From UBA5314 sp040217815 (GTDB lineage: Bacteria > Bacillota > Syntrophomonadia > Syntrophomonadales > Syntrophomonadaceae), in contig JBEHWI010000001.1 of the NCBI GenBank assembly GCA_040217815.1, positions 1-64,000 on the forward strand: a DNA stretch of 64,000 bases, given 5' to 3'. Positions 8,054 to 17,940 of the stretch are shown here, piece after piece. How positions within the stretch are numbered: position 1 is the stretch's first letter; every line of letters begins with the position of its first letter. The notes under the pieces were generated by a model, which worked only from the letters and a program-made list of their open reading frames with translations, was not told the origin of the DNA and ran no database searches. The position numbers were made by a program, and so were the translations under genes.

Positions 8054-10393
8054 TCAGGTTCTCAACTCAACTATCGTAACCCCGTGTCCGCCCTCTTCTC
8101 TGGCCCCATCATAGTATTTTGCTACATAATTATGGTCAGCCAGATAGCCACGGATGGCCTTTCTAAGAGCCCCGGTCCCCTTGCCATGAATAATCCTTAT
8201 TTTATCCAGGCCTACCAGATTGGCGTCTTCCAGGTAGCGGTCAACCTCTTCGAGAGCTTCTTCGGCCATCTTGCCACGCAGATCGATTTCCCGGGAAATT
8301 TTTTGCGCTTTCTCCAGGAAGGCCGGGCTGCGGTTGAAAAGCACTTGCTGCGGTGCGGGTTCGCAGTGCTGCAGTTGATCACGATGAACATAAAGCCTGA
8401 TATTGCCTACCTGTACATTAACCTCCCCCTGGGGATCGGGAGCAGCCAGCACCGTACCCTTCTGCTGTACGCTGTGAATAAATACACTGTCGCCGGGTTT
8501 CAACTCTTCATTTGAAGGAAAGGGGGCTTTTTGTCCCATATCTTGTCGTTCCAGCTTTTTCAGTCTTTGCCGACTGTTTTCTATTTCATGCCATTTGGGA
8601 TCAGGGTCGCGTTTTTTAAGGGTTTCCTTGAGTTCCTTTATAGCCTCATCGGCTTCGTTTTTGATATTGCGCAGGTAGCTGCTGGCTTCTTCCCTGGCTT
8701 TGGCTATAATCTCCTCCCGCTGCCGCAGGTGCAGCTGGTGTTCTTCTTCCAGTTCTTTTTGCCTTCTCTCCAAATCTGCCTTCAAATTTTCCAGTTCACG
8801 GCTGGAGGTCTTAAACTGATCGCGGCTTTCATGAAGTTGTCGGATCATATGGCCGATCTCCTGCTCATTTTTAGGAATCAGCTCTTTAGCCCGCCTGGCC
8901 AGCCCGGGGTCCAATCCCAGGCGTTTGGCTATAACCAGGGCATTGCTTTGACCGGGCATACCGATGGTCAACTTGTAGGTCGGCTTCAGGTTGCGGGGAT
9001 CGAATTCCACACAGGCGTTTTCAACCCGCTGATGCTGGAAGGCAAAGTTTTTCAATTCACTCTGGTGAGTGGTAACAACTGCCCGGCAGTGCTTGCCCAT
9101 TAAATCTTCAAGGATGACCCTGGCCAGGGCGGCTCCCTCAACCGGGTCAGTGCCGGCACCCAGTTCGTCTAACAAGACCAGCGAATGTTGATTAACCTGG
9201 CCCAAGATGTCAATAATGTTGCTCATATGTGATGAAAAGGTGCTCAAGGATTGTTCGATACTCTGTTCATCGCCAATGTCTACAAAAATCCGCTCAAACA
9301 CCGAAAGTCGGCTGTTTTCACGGGCTGGCACAAAAAGGCCGGACATGGCCATTAAAGTTAAAAGCCCAATCGTTTTTAGGGCTACGGTTTTTCCCCCCGT
9401 ATTGGGTCCGGTTATCACCAGGATATCGAATTTACCGCCTAATTGTACATCAATGGGAACCGCTCCGCTGCCCAACAGTGGATGTCGGGCTCGGGAGAGT
9501 TCAATAAGCCCCCGGTTGTTTAGCTCCGGCCGGTATGAGTCGGTTTTATAGGCCAGCCGGGCCCGGGCGAAGATCAAATCGAGTCCGGAAAGCAGCTGTT
9601 GATCAGCGGCCAGTTCATCCAGGCAGGCGGCCACCTTCAGGCTCAAAGCTCTTAAAATCCTATCTACTTCACGTTTTTCATCGTTTTGCAGGGTGCGTAT
9701 ACGGTTATTCTGCTCCACTACCGGCAAAGGCTCAATAAATACGGTGGCACCGCTTGCCGATTCGTCATGTACGACCCCTTTAACATCCGAGCGAAACTCC
9801 TGTTTAACCGGCACTACATAGCGCCCATCCCGTTCAGTTACCAGGATGTCCTGCAGGTATTTCTGGTTGTTGGTAGAGCGAATAAAATCCTGCAGGTAGT
9901 CTCGTATCCGAGCACGCAGGGTGTTAATCTGCCGCCGGATGTTGCGTAGCTCATCAGAGGCATCATCCTTCACCTCTTCATTTTCGTCTATGGCCTGATC
10001 AATGCTCTTTTCCAGCTGGGGAAGAGGATAAAGGTCAATCCCTATATCAGCCAGGTGAGGCCTGGAAGGCAGAGTGAGATATTTTACAGCCTGACCGGCG
10101 GCCCAGGCCGTTCGGTATACGGCCCTCAGTTCCCCGGGCTGCAACACTCCCCCGGCCCTGGCTTTGTGAAGGGAGGAATCTATCAAGGAAAGTCCGCTTA
10201 AAAATGAAGGCTCCTGGAAACGGAGTGCTTCCATAGCTTCTTCGGTTTCATCCATCATTTCCCCCAGCAGCTTTATATCGGTCTGGAGAATCATATTTAA
10301 AGCCCGATGCTTTCCTCCTTCAAAGCTGCATAATCCGGCCACTTGTTCCCGGATTTTATGGTATTCAAGTTTGATAAGTGTCTTCTCGTTCAT
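8054..10393 (-). CDS. mutS2: endonuclease MutS2 with Smr domain
   Basis: A 779-residue MutS-family ATPase lacking the mismatch-recognition domain. Family members suppress recombination and, in Bacillus, split collided ribosomes. Walker A is 'GPNTGGKT' (329-336), Walker B is 'LVLLDE' (405-410) followed by 'LGAGTDP'. A long charged coiled coil covers about 500-620, and a C-terminal Smr nuclease domain (about 701-779) carries 'DLRG' and 'IHGKGTGALR'. The ATG at 10393 has AGGTGA in front of it; an upstream in-frame GTG overlaps the previous gene and has no ribosome site. It is last in the zapA-polX run, as in Bacillus where polX and mutS2 are neighbours. Confidence 0.96.
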   Translation of the reverse strand: MNEKTLIKLEYHKIREQVAGLCSFEGGKHRALNMILQTDIKLLGEMMDETEEAMEALRFQEPSFLSGLSLIDSSLHKARAGGVLQPGELRAVYRTAWAAGQAVKYLTLPSRPHLADIGIDLYPLPQLEKSIDQAIDENEEVKDDASDELRNIRRQINTLRARIRDYLQDFIRSTNNQKYLQDILVTERDGRYVVPVKQEFRSDVKGVVHDESASGATVFIEPLPVVEQNNRIRTLQNDEKREVDRILRALSLKVAACLDELAADQQLLSGLDLIFARARLAYKTDSYRPELNNRGLIELSRARHPLLGSGAVPIDVQLGGKFDILVITGPNTGGKTVALKTIGLLTLMAMSGLFVPARENSRLSVFERIFVDIGDEQSIEQSLSTFSSHMSNIIDILGQVNQHSLVLLDELGAGTDPVEGAALARVILEDLMGKHCRAVVTTHQSELKNFAFQHQRVENACVEFDPRNLKPTYKLTIGMPGQSNALVIAKRLGLDPGLARRAKELIPKNEQEIGHMIRQLHESRDQFKTSSRELENLKADLERRQKELEEEHQLHLRQREEIIAKAREEASSYLRNIKNEADEAIKELKETLKKRDPDPKWHEIENSRQRLKKLERQDMGQKAPFPSNEELKPGDSVFIHSVQQKGTVLAAPDPQGEVNVQVGNIRLYVHRDQLQHCEPAPQQVLFNRSPAFLEKAQKISREIDLRGKMAEEALEEVDRYLEDANLVGLDKIRIIHGKGTGALRKAIRGYLADHNYVAKYYDGAREEGGHGVTIVELRT

Positions 10394-10412
10394 TTGATCA
10401 CCTAAACTGTTT

Positions 10413-12890
10413 TTATTGGACCCCACGTAGATAATGGCCCCTGGTGTACTGGTTCTGACTTCCCCTGGTCAACTGCCTGCGAACAGCCGAGAGGTCAGGT
10501 TTCTTCTGATTTTGTATCGCCTCCAGGGCTTCTCTATATATTGAAGTTACCCGGTAGACTTCTTCAGCTGTTTCCAGGCGCGCCTCGATGCGCAGCCATT
10601 CCGGTCCTATGTGAACCAGTCGGTCCAGATACTCCATCAGGCAAAGGGTTCGGGAATTGAAAACATAAAGGCGGCAGTTGTCATCAGTAGCCAGAGGAAA
10701 ACGGTACCTCTTTTCGTCTTCCAAAAAGAAAGGTCCTTGTCGGCAAAATGCCCGGCAGGAATTACCGTCAGCCCCCAGCAATTCTTTAAAAATACAACAC
10801 TGTGAAACCATCAGTTGAATTTCACCATGAACCAGGATTTCCAGGCCGTCTCCACCGCCCAGTGCTTCCAGGTGCCCGGCATCAAGTTCCGGAGAAAGGC
10901 AGCAGCCTTTGACGCCCAGTGCATATAAAAGGTCCCTGCTCAATGGATTGAAAACATTCAAACCAAAGTCAGCCAGCACCGGGATGTCATGGTCCAGGCA
11001 CCACTGGATAGAACCAAGATTGCCGGCCAAAAGCGTATAGCCATTTCCGGTCAGGTAATCAAACTCATCCAATTCGCCTGGTTTCTGAATTCTGGGCAAG
11101 GCCGGGATCATTTCCTGACCCTGGCTTTGAGCCAATTTTACTATTTCCTTGATTTCCTGGGAAGATGGTTTTTTGCGGCCTCCCAGTCCTTCCAGGCCTA
11201 AATAGACTCGCCCAGCCCTTGCTGCCAATGCAGCTCGTGCTTCATCAAGGCCGTTGACCTTCACTGATAAGCGGCTCCGGGCTTTACTCCTACCCCGGTT
11301 CTTCAATGCCTTTAGAATATCGGCGTTCAGAAGGCTCGGATTGGGCTCGGTTCTACTATAGTTTGCTTTTCGCAAAGAAATGAGTTTTTCGACTCCCCTG
11401 CGCCTTGCTTCATTAATTTCACTGAACGGCACCATCAGCGGTTCATTATTAATCAGAACCAATTTTTCTAAAAAATATGGCGTATGTCCCAGGCGTGACA
11501 ATTTATCATGCAGGACATCATGCTCTAACGCATGTTTTTGGGCTGGCTGAGCAAGGCTTGCGGTCTGCACCGAAACAGAATACTCGTCCTGATCGGTAAA
11601 TTTAAGAGACAACGGCCGTTCCTTTTGCAGACTGGCCTCTACGCCTAGCGCAAGGTATTGTTCTTCTTCAGTAGAATAACTCTCCTTAGCCTGGTCTATC
11701 AGCTGCCCGTCGTGGGTTTTAAAAACCCGATCACCGGATGATGCCTGGCCGTTTAGTCTTAAACTAACTACCTGTCCAGTACAAGCCTTCTCAACCGGCT
11801 TTCCGTCCAGCAGCAGGTTTTTAACGACAACAGCGGGGGTTTTTCCTCTTTTTACCCAGACTTCCAGGCCATCGTTTTCACTGATCGGACCGCTTAACTT
11901 GATCGTAGCCATTCCTTCGCTGTCCTGGCTGACAATCCGCCCAACAAGAACACCGCGGTTATTGGGCCTTTGGCTGCTCAATAGACCTTTTCTATCCAAA
12001 ATAAAATAGCCATGGGAAAGGGTTCGGTTGAATATCTTTAAAAGGTCGTTTCGTCCCTGGTCCCGGCTCTGGACTGGACCCGCTCCGGAAAGACAATCCA
12101 GTGCTTCGCGGTAAACCCGGGTAACCACCGCTACATATTCCGGTCGTTTCATGCGCCCTTCAATCTTCAATGAGTTTACCCCGCAGGCTTTTAGCATCGG
12201 CAGCTGGTCTATCAGACACAGATCGCTGAGGCTTAAAAGGTAGGGCCCGGTCTGTCCGGGAAAGGATATTGTTTTATGATGGGAATCCACCAGCTGGTAA
12301 GGCAGGCGGCAAGGCTGGGCACAGCGTCCCCGGTTTCCACTTCTACCGCCGACCATGCTGCTGAACAGACATTGTCCCGAGTAAGAATAGCACAGGGCCC
12401 CGTGGACAAAAACCTCTAACTCCATATCTCCCAATTCCTGTTTTATACGGGCTATATCATTGGCACTCAATTCACGGGCCAGGACCACCCGTCGCACTCC
12501 CAGGTCCTTGAGGAGACGACAGCCCTGGCTGTTATGAATGGTCATCTGGGTACTGGCATGTAAAGCAAGCCCGGGCAGCACCTGGTTAAGGGCCTTTAAC
12601 AGGCCCAGGTCCTGGATAATAACCGCGTCCAACCCTTCCCGGTACAATTCACTTATGTGGTGCAGAGCGGATTCCAACTCCCGTTGATCCAAAAGGGTGT
12701 TAACTGTCAGGTAAACCTTTTTCTTCAGAGAGTGGGCATAAAACAAAACCCGCCGCAGCTCTTCATCAGAAAAATTTTCAGCTGAATACCGGGCGCTAAA
12801 GTTCTTACCTCCCAGGTAGACCGAGTCCGCACCATTGGCCAGGGCTGCCCGGCAGGCGGCCGGGCTTCCGGCTGGAGCCAGCAATTCCAT
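10413..12890 (-). CDS. peptidase U32 family protein, long form (DUF3656)
   Basis: An 825-residue protein whose first ~330 residues are a U32 domain ('ELLAPAGS' start, 'HGALCYSYSGQC', 'RCAQPCRLPY'). Other U32 proteins (TrhP/RlhA/UbiU) mostly act in RNA hydroxylation or related oxygen-independent hydroxylation with an iron-sulfur cluster; the Cys set here fits a cluster. The C-terminal half matches the long clostridial form with a second U32-like part and more Cys ('SQCCIFKELLG', 'CRAFCRQGPF'). ATG 12890 follows GAGGAGCG. It lies between the NIF3-like gene and mutS2. True substrate unknown; the peptidase name is historical. Confidence 0.9.
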   Translation of the reverse strand: MELLAPAGSPAACRAALANGADSVYLGGKNFSARYSAENFSDEELRRVLFYAHSLKKKVYLTVNTLLDQRELESALHHISELYREGLDAVIIQDLGLLKALNQVLPGLALHASTQMTIHNSQGCRLLKDLGVRRVVLARELSANDIARIKQELGDMELEVFVHGALCYSYSGQCLFSSMVGGRSGNRGRCAQPCRLPYQLVDSHHKTISFPGQTGPYLLSLSDLCLIDQLPMLKACGVNSLKIEGRMKRPEYVAVVTRVYREALDCLSGAGPVQSRDQGRNDLLKIFNRTLSHGYFILDRKGLLSSQRPNNRGVLVGRIVSQDSEGMATIKLSGPISENDGLEVWVKRGKTPAVVVKNLLLDGKPVEKACTGQVVSLRLNGQASSGDRVFKTHDGQLIDQAKESYSTEEEQYLALGVEASLQKERPLSLKFTDQDEYSVSVQTASLAQPAQKHALEHDVLHDKLSRLGHTPYFLEKLVLINNEPLMVPFSEINEARRRGVEKLISLRKANYSRTEPNPSLLNADILKALKNRGRSKARSRLSVKVNGLDEARAALAARAGRVYLGLEGLGGRKKPSSQEIKEIVKLAQSQGQEMIPALPRIQKPGELDEFDYLTGNGYTLLAGNLGSIQWCLDHDIPVLADFGLNVFNPLSRDLLYALGVKGCCLSPELDAGHLEALGGGDGLEILVHGEIQLMVSQCCIFKELLGADGNSCRAFCRQGPFFLEDEKRYRFPLATDDNCRLYVFNSRTLCLMEYLDRLVHIGPEWLRIEARLETAEEVYRVTSIYREALEAIQNQKKPDLSAVRRQLTRGSQNQYTRGHYLRGVQ

Positions 12891-12900
12891 ATTTCGCTCC

Positions 12901-13890
12901 TCAAATCTTTGTTGAATTAGGCAGTTCCAGCCCCGACTCCGAATCCCTTCTTACCCGAATGAGCCCCGACCCGGCAATGATTTTTATTCCCCGCTGCTCA
13001 AGGTGGTCTAAAAAGAGGTTCATTCCCAATGAGTCGCTGGCCATATGGCCCGCCACGATCACATTAACATGGTTTTCACGGGCTGCCTGGCGATGTTTAT
13101 CAGGTATGTGCATGCATACATAGGTTCCGACCCCGGCCTGGGCCATTTTCTCGAAGGCTTTTTCAGGTCCGGAAGTACCACCGGAGAACTTTACCAGAAT
13201 GCGCCCGGGCCTTCTTTTCTTTTCACCCACCAGCAAAGCAGGCCCGGCCTTAAGCCTCCGGGCCGTCTGGTATTCGGGAATGGTATGCAAAAGGTCTATA
13301 AGCTCCGAAAGGCTGGTGGGGTTCTCCCCATCTAGGAATTTTTGCAGGTAAAAAGCCGCCAGGTTGTCAGCCGGCGTATGGACGCACATAAACGGAAGAT
13401 TCAACAGGCGGGCTGCATCCACGGCCCTTTGATGATTTAACGGAGCCATCCCTCTTTTAACTTCAGATATACGCGAAGCCAAAATTGACTCGGCAACATT
13501 TATCGGTACACCAAACTTCTCCAGTAGATCGGACTGCAGTTTCAAAACCTCATGCATGGCCGCCTGGGCTATCCCTTCCGGATGATGGGCCAAAACCAGG
13601 TCAATCTGCTGTCCTCGTTCCCGCAGGCGATCAGCCAGTATAATTTCAGGAGTTTCCATATCGATCCCGCAAAATACGGTTTGGATTTCGGTCTCCGGAA
13701 TGCCATGTAGTATTCGACAATCGTGGTAGGGATTGTGCAGTTCTTCCGGGTCGAAGTATGCTTTATCACTGTCACTCAGTTTGTCAAAGGATTTCTTTTT
13801 ATCCTGCAACAGGTATTCTATTCTTACACCGCGGACATCGTATGCTTTGCCCAGCTCGACCGCCATCTGGTATATATCGTTCAATTTCAT
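12901..13890 (-). CDS. NIF3-like (DUF34) protein
   Basis: A 329-residue protein resembling the NIF3/DUF34 metal-binding fold: 'LVLAHHPEG' gives a His-His-Pro metal motif, and 'VNVIVAGHMASDSLGMN' gives the C-terminal His region. The family binds two metals; its reaction is uncertain. The start is set by an ATGA overlap: the ATG at 13890 overlaps the stop of the upstream phosphomutase-like gene, and GAGAGGCGGG lies in front. This suggests translational coupling with that gene. Family assignment is from motifs only and the rest of the sequence is divergent. Confidence 0.7.
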   Translation of the reverse strand: MKLNDIYQMAVELGKAYDVRGVRIEYLLQDKKKSFDKLSDSDKAYFDPEELHNPYHDCRILHGIPETEIQTVFCGIDMETPEIILADRLRERGQQIDLVLAHHPEGIAQAAMHEVLKLQSDLLEKFGVPINVAESILASRISEVKRGMAPLNHQRAVDAARLLNLPFMCVHTPADNLAAFYLQKFLDGENPTSLSELIDLLHTIPEYQTARRLKAGPALLVGEKKRRPGRILVKFSGGTSGPEKAFEKMAQAGVGTYVCMHIPDKHRQAARENHVNVIVAGHMASDSLGMNLFLDHLEQRGIKIIAGSGLIRVRRDSESGLELPNSTKI

Positions 13891-14807
13891 ATGGATCCCG
13901 CCTCTCTTTTCAATCCCCAATTCCGGTATATAAACGGCATAATATCAGCCAGGCTGCTTATCGGGCTTTCTTCATTAATCTCTCCACCGACCAGCAGAGT
14001 TGGCACTAAATTGCCGGTATGGCCTTTGACCGCCATATTTTCAAAATTACCATGGTCGCTTACAACTAAAAGCAAATCATCCCGGAGGTTCAGGCGGTTT
14101 GCCACTGCCGCCAAAAACATATCCAGGGCTTCAAGCACCTTTTTCCCCTGGTAGACATCCTGCCGATGGCCAATGCGATCGGTTAAAAAATATTCATACA
14201 GGGTAAAGTCATGGTCAAGAGCCAATTCGGCCAGGTTGGTTCCGGCCTGCTCCGGGGTTAGTATATCGACACGGTGTCCCAATAAGATGAGCATCTCGTT
14301 GGTGAAATCATGATACACGGCTCTGCCTTGCTTTAAATCATCAATAGTGCGAAAAGGCTGCCCTCCACTCATGACTGCTATAGAAGACGTTGACCAACGG
14401 CTCTTTTTTTGTTTAATCGATTCAAAATACTCTGGGCGATAGGCGTTGGCAAAGGTCGCTCGAAGTCCCGCATCTCTCAAAACTCGAAAAAGGCTGTTTT
14501 CCTTTAGGATCTCGCGCAGGGCAGCATTGGGATAGGCGGGCAAGTGGCGTCCCAGGCTCCGGGCTGCATTGACCCCGGTCCACAGGGTAGTCTGCCCCGT
14601 GGCGCTCTGGGGAATGCCAACAACTCCAAGGCCGGCATCGGTGGGAATCATCTGCGCCCATGATGTAGCCACCCGGCCAGAGTCGGCATAAAGTCGGTGT
14701 CCACCCAGTATATGATCCAAGAATTCGGTTCGGGCCCTTTTATAGGGATTAAGATCGTTTATTTCACCCAGCCCAAAACCATCCAAGAAAATCATTAAAA
14801 CTGACAA
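13887..14807 (-). CDS. alkaline-phosphatase-superfamily metalloenzyme (phosphomutase-like)
   Basis: A 306-residue protein with the two-metal motifs of phosphoglycerate/phosphopento-mutase-like enzymes: an N-terminal 'MIFLDGFGLG' (metal Asp), a middle Thr region ('QSATGQTTLWTG') and a C-terminal 'SDHGNFENM' and 'KGHTGNLVPTLL' with Asp, His and His ligands. It lacks the length of true 2,3-independent phosphoglycerate mutase (about 510 residues). Substrate is unknown. The start is either TTG 14807 or the ATG at 14795; no strong ribosome site separates them. Its stop overlaps the NIF3-like start by ATGA. Confidence 0.75.
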   Translation of the reverse strand: MSVLMIFLDGFGLGEINDLNPYKRARTEFLDHILGGHRLYADSGRVATSWAQMIPTDAGLGVVGIPQSATGQTTLWTGVNAARSLGRHLPAYPNAALREILKENSLFRVLRDAGLRATFANAYRPEYFESIKQKKSRWSTSSIAVMSGGQPFRTIDDLKQGRAVYHDFTNEMLILLGHRVDILTPEQAGTNLAELALDHDFTLYEYFLTDRIGHRQDVYQGKKVLEALDMFLAAVANRLNLRDDLLLVVSDHGNFENMAVKGHTGNLVPTLLVGGEINEESPISSLADIMPFIYRNWGLKREAGSI

Positions 14808-14856
14808 AAAACTTACCCCGTTTGATAAAACCTGCGATTAATTATAGCATAAAGAT

Positions 14857-15525
14857 TTAATCCAGAATTCGTCTATTGTCCAGGGCAGACATTCTAATCA
14901 GAAGCTGGTTCAGTTTCTCCTCGATTTCGCCCAGTGCCTCGGCCATCTTAAACCCGGGAGCTTGCTGGGATTGTTGCTGTTGGAGATCCAAAAATTCGCT
15001 GCGGTTCATGGTATCGTCGGTAGCAATTTCAGTTCGAGGTGTTTTGTGAAGGCCCAAATCACGCCGGGAAACCGGTTGGTCTTCATCTTTCAAAATTGCG
15101 GTAAAACCTCCACAGGACTCAAGTATGCCTTTGTGAACCTCATCTACATCGCTGATGCCCTTTTTTCTCAATTCCTGCAGCAGATCGTCGATATTAAACT
15201 TTTCCCGGGCCAGGTTTTCTTTAATAATTCGGCCGTTGTCTATTAGTACAACCGGACGCCCGGTTAAAAGATCCGAAAACCGCTGGCTCTTTAACGCTAA
15301 AAATCCCATCAGGTATTCCAGTACCGCCAGGGTGAAAAGAATAACTATCCCTTCATAATAAGGAATGCTTTTGTCAAGGGCTACCGATACCACCGTATGG
15401 CCTACTCCAGTCATTACTACAAAATCAAAAGGGCCCAATTCACCCAGAGCCCTTTTACCAAGTACTCGAATCATCAGCAAAGCCAGGAAATACATACCCG
15501 CAGCTCTAAGAGCAAAATAAATCAT
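14857..15525 (-). CDS. DUF421/YetF-type membrane protein
   Basis: A 222-residue protein with three membrane segments in the first ~85 residues ('YFLALLMIRVLGKRALGELG', then two more) and a soluble YetF-type domain ('RFSDLLTGRPVVLIDNG', 'DLLQELRKKGI.DVDEV'). A Gln-rich linker and a short charged coiled coil ('EALGEIEEKLNQLLIRM') end the protein. Family function is poorly known; members occur in spore formers and in the spore membrane. ATG 15525 is preceded by AGGGGG. It sits between polX and the phosphomutase-like gene. Confidence 0.85.
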   Translation of the reverse strand: MIYFALRAAGMYFLALLMIRVLGKRALGELGPFDFVVMTGVGHTVVSVALDKSIPYYEGIVILFTLAVLEYLMGFLALKSQRFSDLLTGRPVVLIDNGRIIKENLAREKFNIDDLLQELRKKGISDVDEVHKGILESCGGFTAILKDEDQPVSRRDLGLHKTPRTEIATDDTMNRSEFLDLQQQQSQQAPGFKMAEALGEIEEKLNQLLIRMSALDNRRILD

Positions 15526-15598
15526 TGAAGGAACCCCCTGGAATCAGTACTATTCTAGTATTGTGCTTGAGTCAGTGCCCTTATTCCAGGGGTCAAAT

Positions 15599-17281
15599 TC
15601 AAAACCTATCGTCCTTGTTCAAGAAAGAGCGCAATTTATTAATTTCCCAGCAATTTATTATATCGTTTTCCGTCAGCCATCCCCGTCGGGCGTTTATTAT
15701 GCCATATTCCACTAGCTGCAAATCGTTTGCGTCATGTGCGTCGCTGTTCACAGCCATCTTTACGCCCAGCCTGGCTGCCTTGCGGGCAGTTCCTTCATCA
15801 ATATCGAGGCGATCCGGATGGGAGTTGATTTCCAGAGCTACCTGATTCACCGCGCAGGCTTCTAAAATCCGGTCGACATCCAACTCATAACCCTGCCGTC
15901 GGCCCAGCAATCGCCCGGTCAGGTGGCCGATAATATTCACCAGGGGATGCTCAATTGCTTTGATAATCCGGCGGGTCTGAGCTTCTCTATCAAGTTTAAA
16001 ATGGCTGTGGATGGACGCAATAACGATATCAAGGTTTTTTAGAACCTGATCATGATAGTCAAGCTCCCCATCCTTTAAAATATCCACTTCCGTCCCCTTA
16101 AGTATGGTAAAATCCTTAAATTGCTCGTTTATGGCCCCCAGGCTAACTATTTGTGCCTGCAAGCGCTCTTCGCTTAACCCCTTACTAATAGACAATGATT
16201 GGGAATGATCAGTTATAGCCAGGTAAGCATAGCCCATAGCGCGTGCAGCCCGGGCAATTTCCAGCATACCAACACTGCCGTCACTCCACGATGAATGCAC
16301 ATGCAGATCGCCCTTTATATCACCAGCCTCCACCAAATGAGGAAGTTCGTGACGGCAAGCTATTTCAATCTCTCCTTGATTTTCTCGCATTTCCGGTGGA
16401 ATGTACTGCATCCCCAGTTTGCCAAACAGTTCAGCTTCGTCGGCAAGGCCCCTAAACGGTTGTAGATTGCCCCCCGGTAAAACAGCCTCCCGAAAAGATT
16501 TGGAGCCGGTAGTCCAGAACAGCGAAGCTATGAACTCTTCTGATTCTACCCGAATAATTTCAAAGGGAAGCGCCCAGCCCAGCCGCCCCTTTATATTAGT
16601 AGAACTGCACTCATCAATTTTTTTTAAGCCAGGATAAGCTTCCACAGCATGTTGTAATGCGCCCAGATCATTAGCGCATACTAAAACATCGACATCCCCA
16701 ACCTGGGGTTTGCCACGGCGCACACTGCCTACCAAGGCAGCTCTTTGCACCGCTCCGGTTCTCTCCAGGTACCTTAAGAACTCCAAAGCCAGAGGTCTGG
16801 CCAAACCGAGAGTAGTCTTTGCAGCACCTTGGCTCAGCAGCTCAATCCCTTTTATGATATTCTGCTCGCTTTTGGCCCCCATACCTGGTAATTGGCGAAT
16901 CCGGTGCTCGCGGGCAGCCTGCTCCAACTCGAACCGAGAAGTAATTCCGAGGCTCGTATAGATCAGGTTTATGGTTTTATGCCCCAGCCCGGGAATGGCC
17001 AGCATATCTAAGACTCCTGAAGGGACTTCCTCCAGGAGTCTATCATAATAGCTCATACTTCCTTTTTCCAGCATTTCTATAATTCCGGCCTGAACTGATT
17101 TTCCCACACCCGGAATATCTCTTAAGCTCCCGTCCCGGTAAAGTGTTAACAGGTCTTCCTGCAAATGATAGACAACTTCAGCGGCATTTCGGTAAGCTTT
17201 TACTTTAAAAGGATTATCATTTTTTATTTGCAGAATATCGGCAATACTCCCTAGAACTCTGGCCACCTCGCGGTTGGTCAT
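15599..17281 (-). CDS. polX: DNA polymerase/3'-5' exonuclease PolX
   Basis: A 560-residue family X repair polymerase. It has N-terminal helix-hairpin-helix repeats ('DIPGVGKS', 'IPGLGHKT', 'LPGMGAKS'), a nucleotidyltransferase core with 'GSVRRG' and the metal pair in 'VGDVDVLV', and a C-terminal PHP phosphoesterase domain starting 'GDLHVHSSWSDG' with 'AITDHS', 'EVDIL', 'HPLVNIIGH' and 'NSDAH'. It fills short gaps and trims 3' ends in base excision repair. ATG 17281 lies two bases after the zapA stop, so the two are cotranscribed. Confidence 0.96.
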   Translation of the reverse strand: MTNREVARVLGSIADILQIKNDNPFKVKAYRNAAEVVYHLQEDLLTLYRDGSLRDIPGVGKSVQAGIIEMLEKGSMSYYDRLLEEVPSGVLDMLAIPGLGHKTINLIYTSLGITSRFELEQAAREHRIRQLPGMGAKSEQNIIKGIELLSQGAAKTTLGLARPLALEFLRYLERTGAVQRAALVGSVRRGKPQVGDVDVLVCANDLGALQHAVEAYPGLKKIDECSSTNIKGRLGWALPFEIIRVESEEFIASLFWTTGSKSFREAVLPGGNLQPFRGLADEAELFGKLGMQYIPPEMRENQGEIEIACRHELPHLVEAGDIKGDLHVHSSWSDGSVGMLEIARAARAMGYAYLAITDHSQSLSISKGLSEERLQAQIVSLGAINEQFKDFTILKGTEVDILKDGELDYHDQVLKNLDIVIASIHSHFKLDREAQTRRIIKAIEHPLVNIIGHLTGRLLGRRQGYELDVDRILEACAVNQVALEINSHPDRLDIDEGTARKAARLGVKMAVNSDAHDANDLQLVEYGIINARRGWLTENDIINCWEINKLRSFLNKDDRF

Positions 17282-17283
17282 TC

Positions 17284-17568
17284 CTACCCCATCCTGTTTT
17301 TCTTTTCTTCCAAAGCCTTCACCAGTTCATCATAGTCTTCCTGCAATTTGTTTAACTCGTCGGCGAGGTTTAAAGCCACCAGAACCGCCACCTTAACCGG
17401 AGAAAGATTGGGGTTGCGGCTCTGGTAAACCCGCATCCGGCGGTCAACATAAGAGGCAAGCATTTCTATGTATTCGGGATTTTCGTCACCCCTCACCACA
17501 TATTCTTCATTAAAAATGTTTACACATACGCGGCTTATATTGTTATTACTCTTCTTATTCTTATCCAT
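17284..17568 (-). CDS. zapA: cell division protein ZapA
   Basis: A 94-residue protein that binds FtsZ and favours Z-ring bundling. The family pattern is visible in 'VCVNIFNEEYVVRGDENPEY', 'VDRRMRV' and 'KVAVLVALNLADELNKLQEDY', ending in a short coiled coil. ATG 17568 is preceded by AGGAGGCG; the longer frame from 17586 starts inside that ribosome site. It is the first gene of the zapA-polX-...-mutS2 run, an arrangement shared with Bacillus. Confidence 0.92.
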   Translation of the reverse strand: MDKNKKSNNNISRVCVNIFNEEYVVRGDENPEYIEMLASYVDRRMRVYQSRNPNLSPVKVAVLVALNLADELNKLQEDYDELVKALEEKKNRMG

Positions 17569-17694
17569 TATCACGCCTCCTATCAATCCCCATCAATGGA
17601 ACATTTCGCTGTTTAGACCCTTTCTCCTGCTTAGTTGTCATACTTCGCCTGCCTGTCTTGACATTTGCCGCCTCAGGCCCGCCCTGTCACGTTT

Positions 17695-17722
17695 ATAATA
17701 TTTGGTCTAAAGGGTTTAACAA
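17695..17722 (-). promoter_or_regulatory. probable zapA-polX promoter
   Basis: On the minus strand TTGTTA (17717-17722) and TATTAT (17695-17700) with a 16-base spacer, about 125 bases before the zapA start. Confidence 0.45.
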
Positions 17723-17940
17723 GCTGCTTCATCCTTGGATATAAGCGTTGTTTATATAAGCATACCTTTTTTCCAGCCACGGAGAAACCGAGACCGCGCG
17801 CTTATTTCCAAATAATTGTTTGGGACCTTGAAAAAAATCAGGATTTGTGTATTTTTTTTCCCGAATATGTGGTAGTATAAGATTAAGCAAGCCGCCATTA
17901 TATAATTTTAACTTAATATTTAGGACCTAGGTCTACGTTG
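17723..17940. other. intergenic, upstream of riboswitch
   Basis: AT-rich spacer between the divergent zapA and transglutaminase units. An extended -10-like TGGTAGTAT lies near 17869-17877 and TATAAT near 17900, but neither has a convincing -35 box, so the riboswitch promoter is not placed. Nothing else recognised. Confidence 0.4.

Noticed and set aside
8039..9551. Several plus-strand reading frames over mutS2
   Set aside because: They lie antisense to an intact gene with clear family motifs, and have no ribosome sites.
17587..17722. 6S RNA near zapA
   Set aside because: The zapA-6S linkage is gammaproteobacterial, and no extended hairpin with a central bubble was seen.
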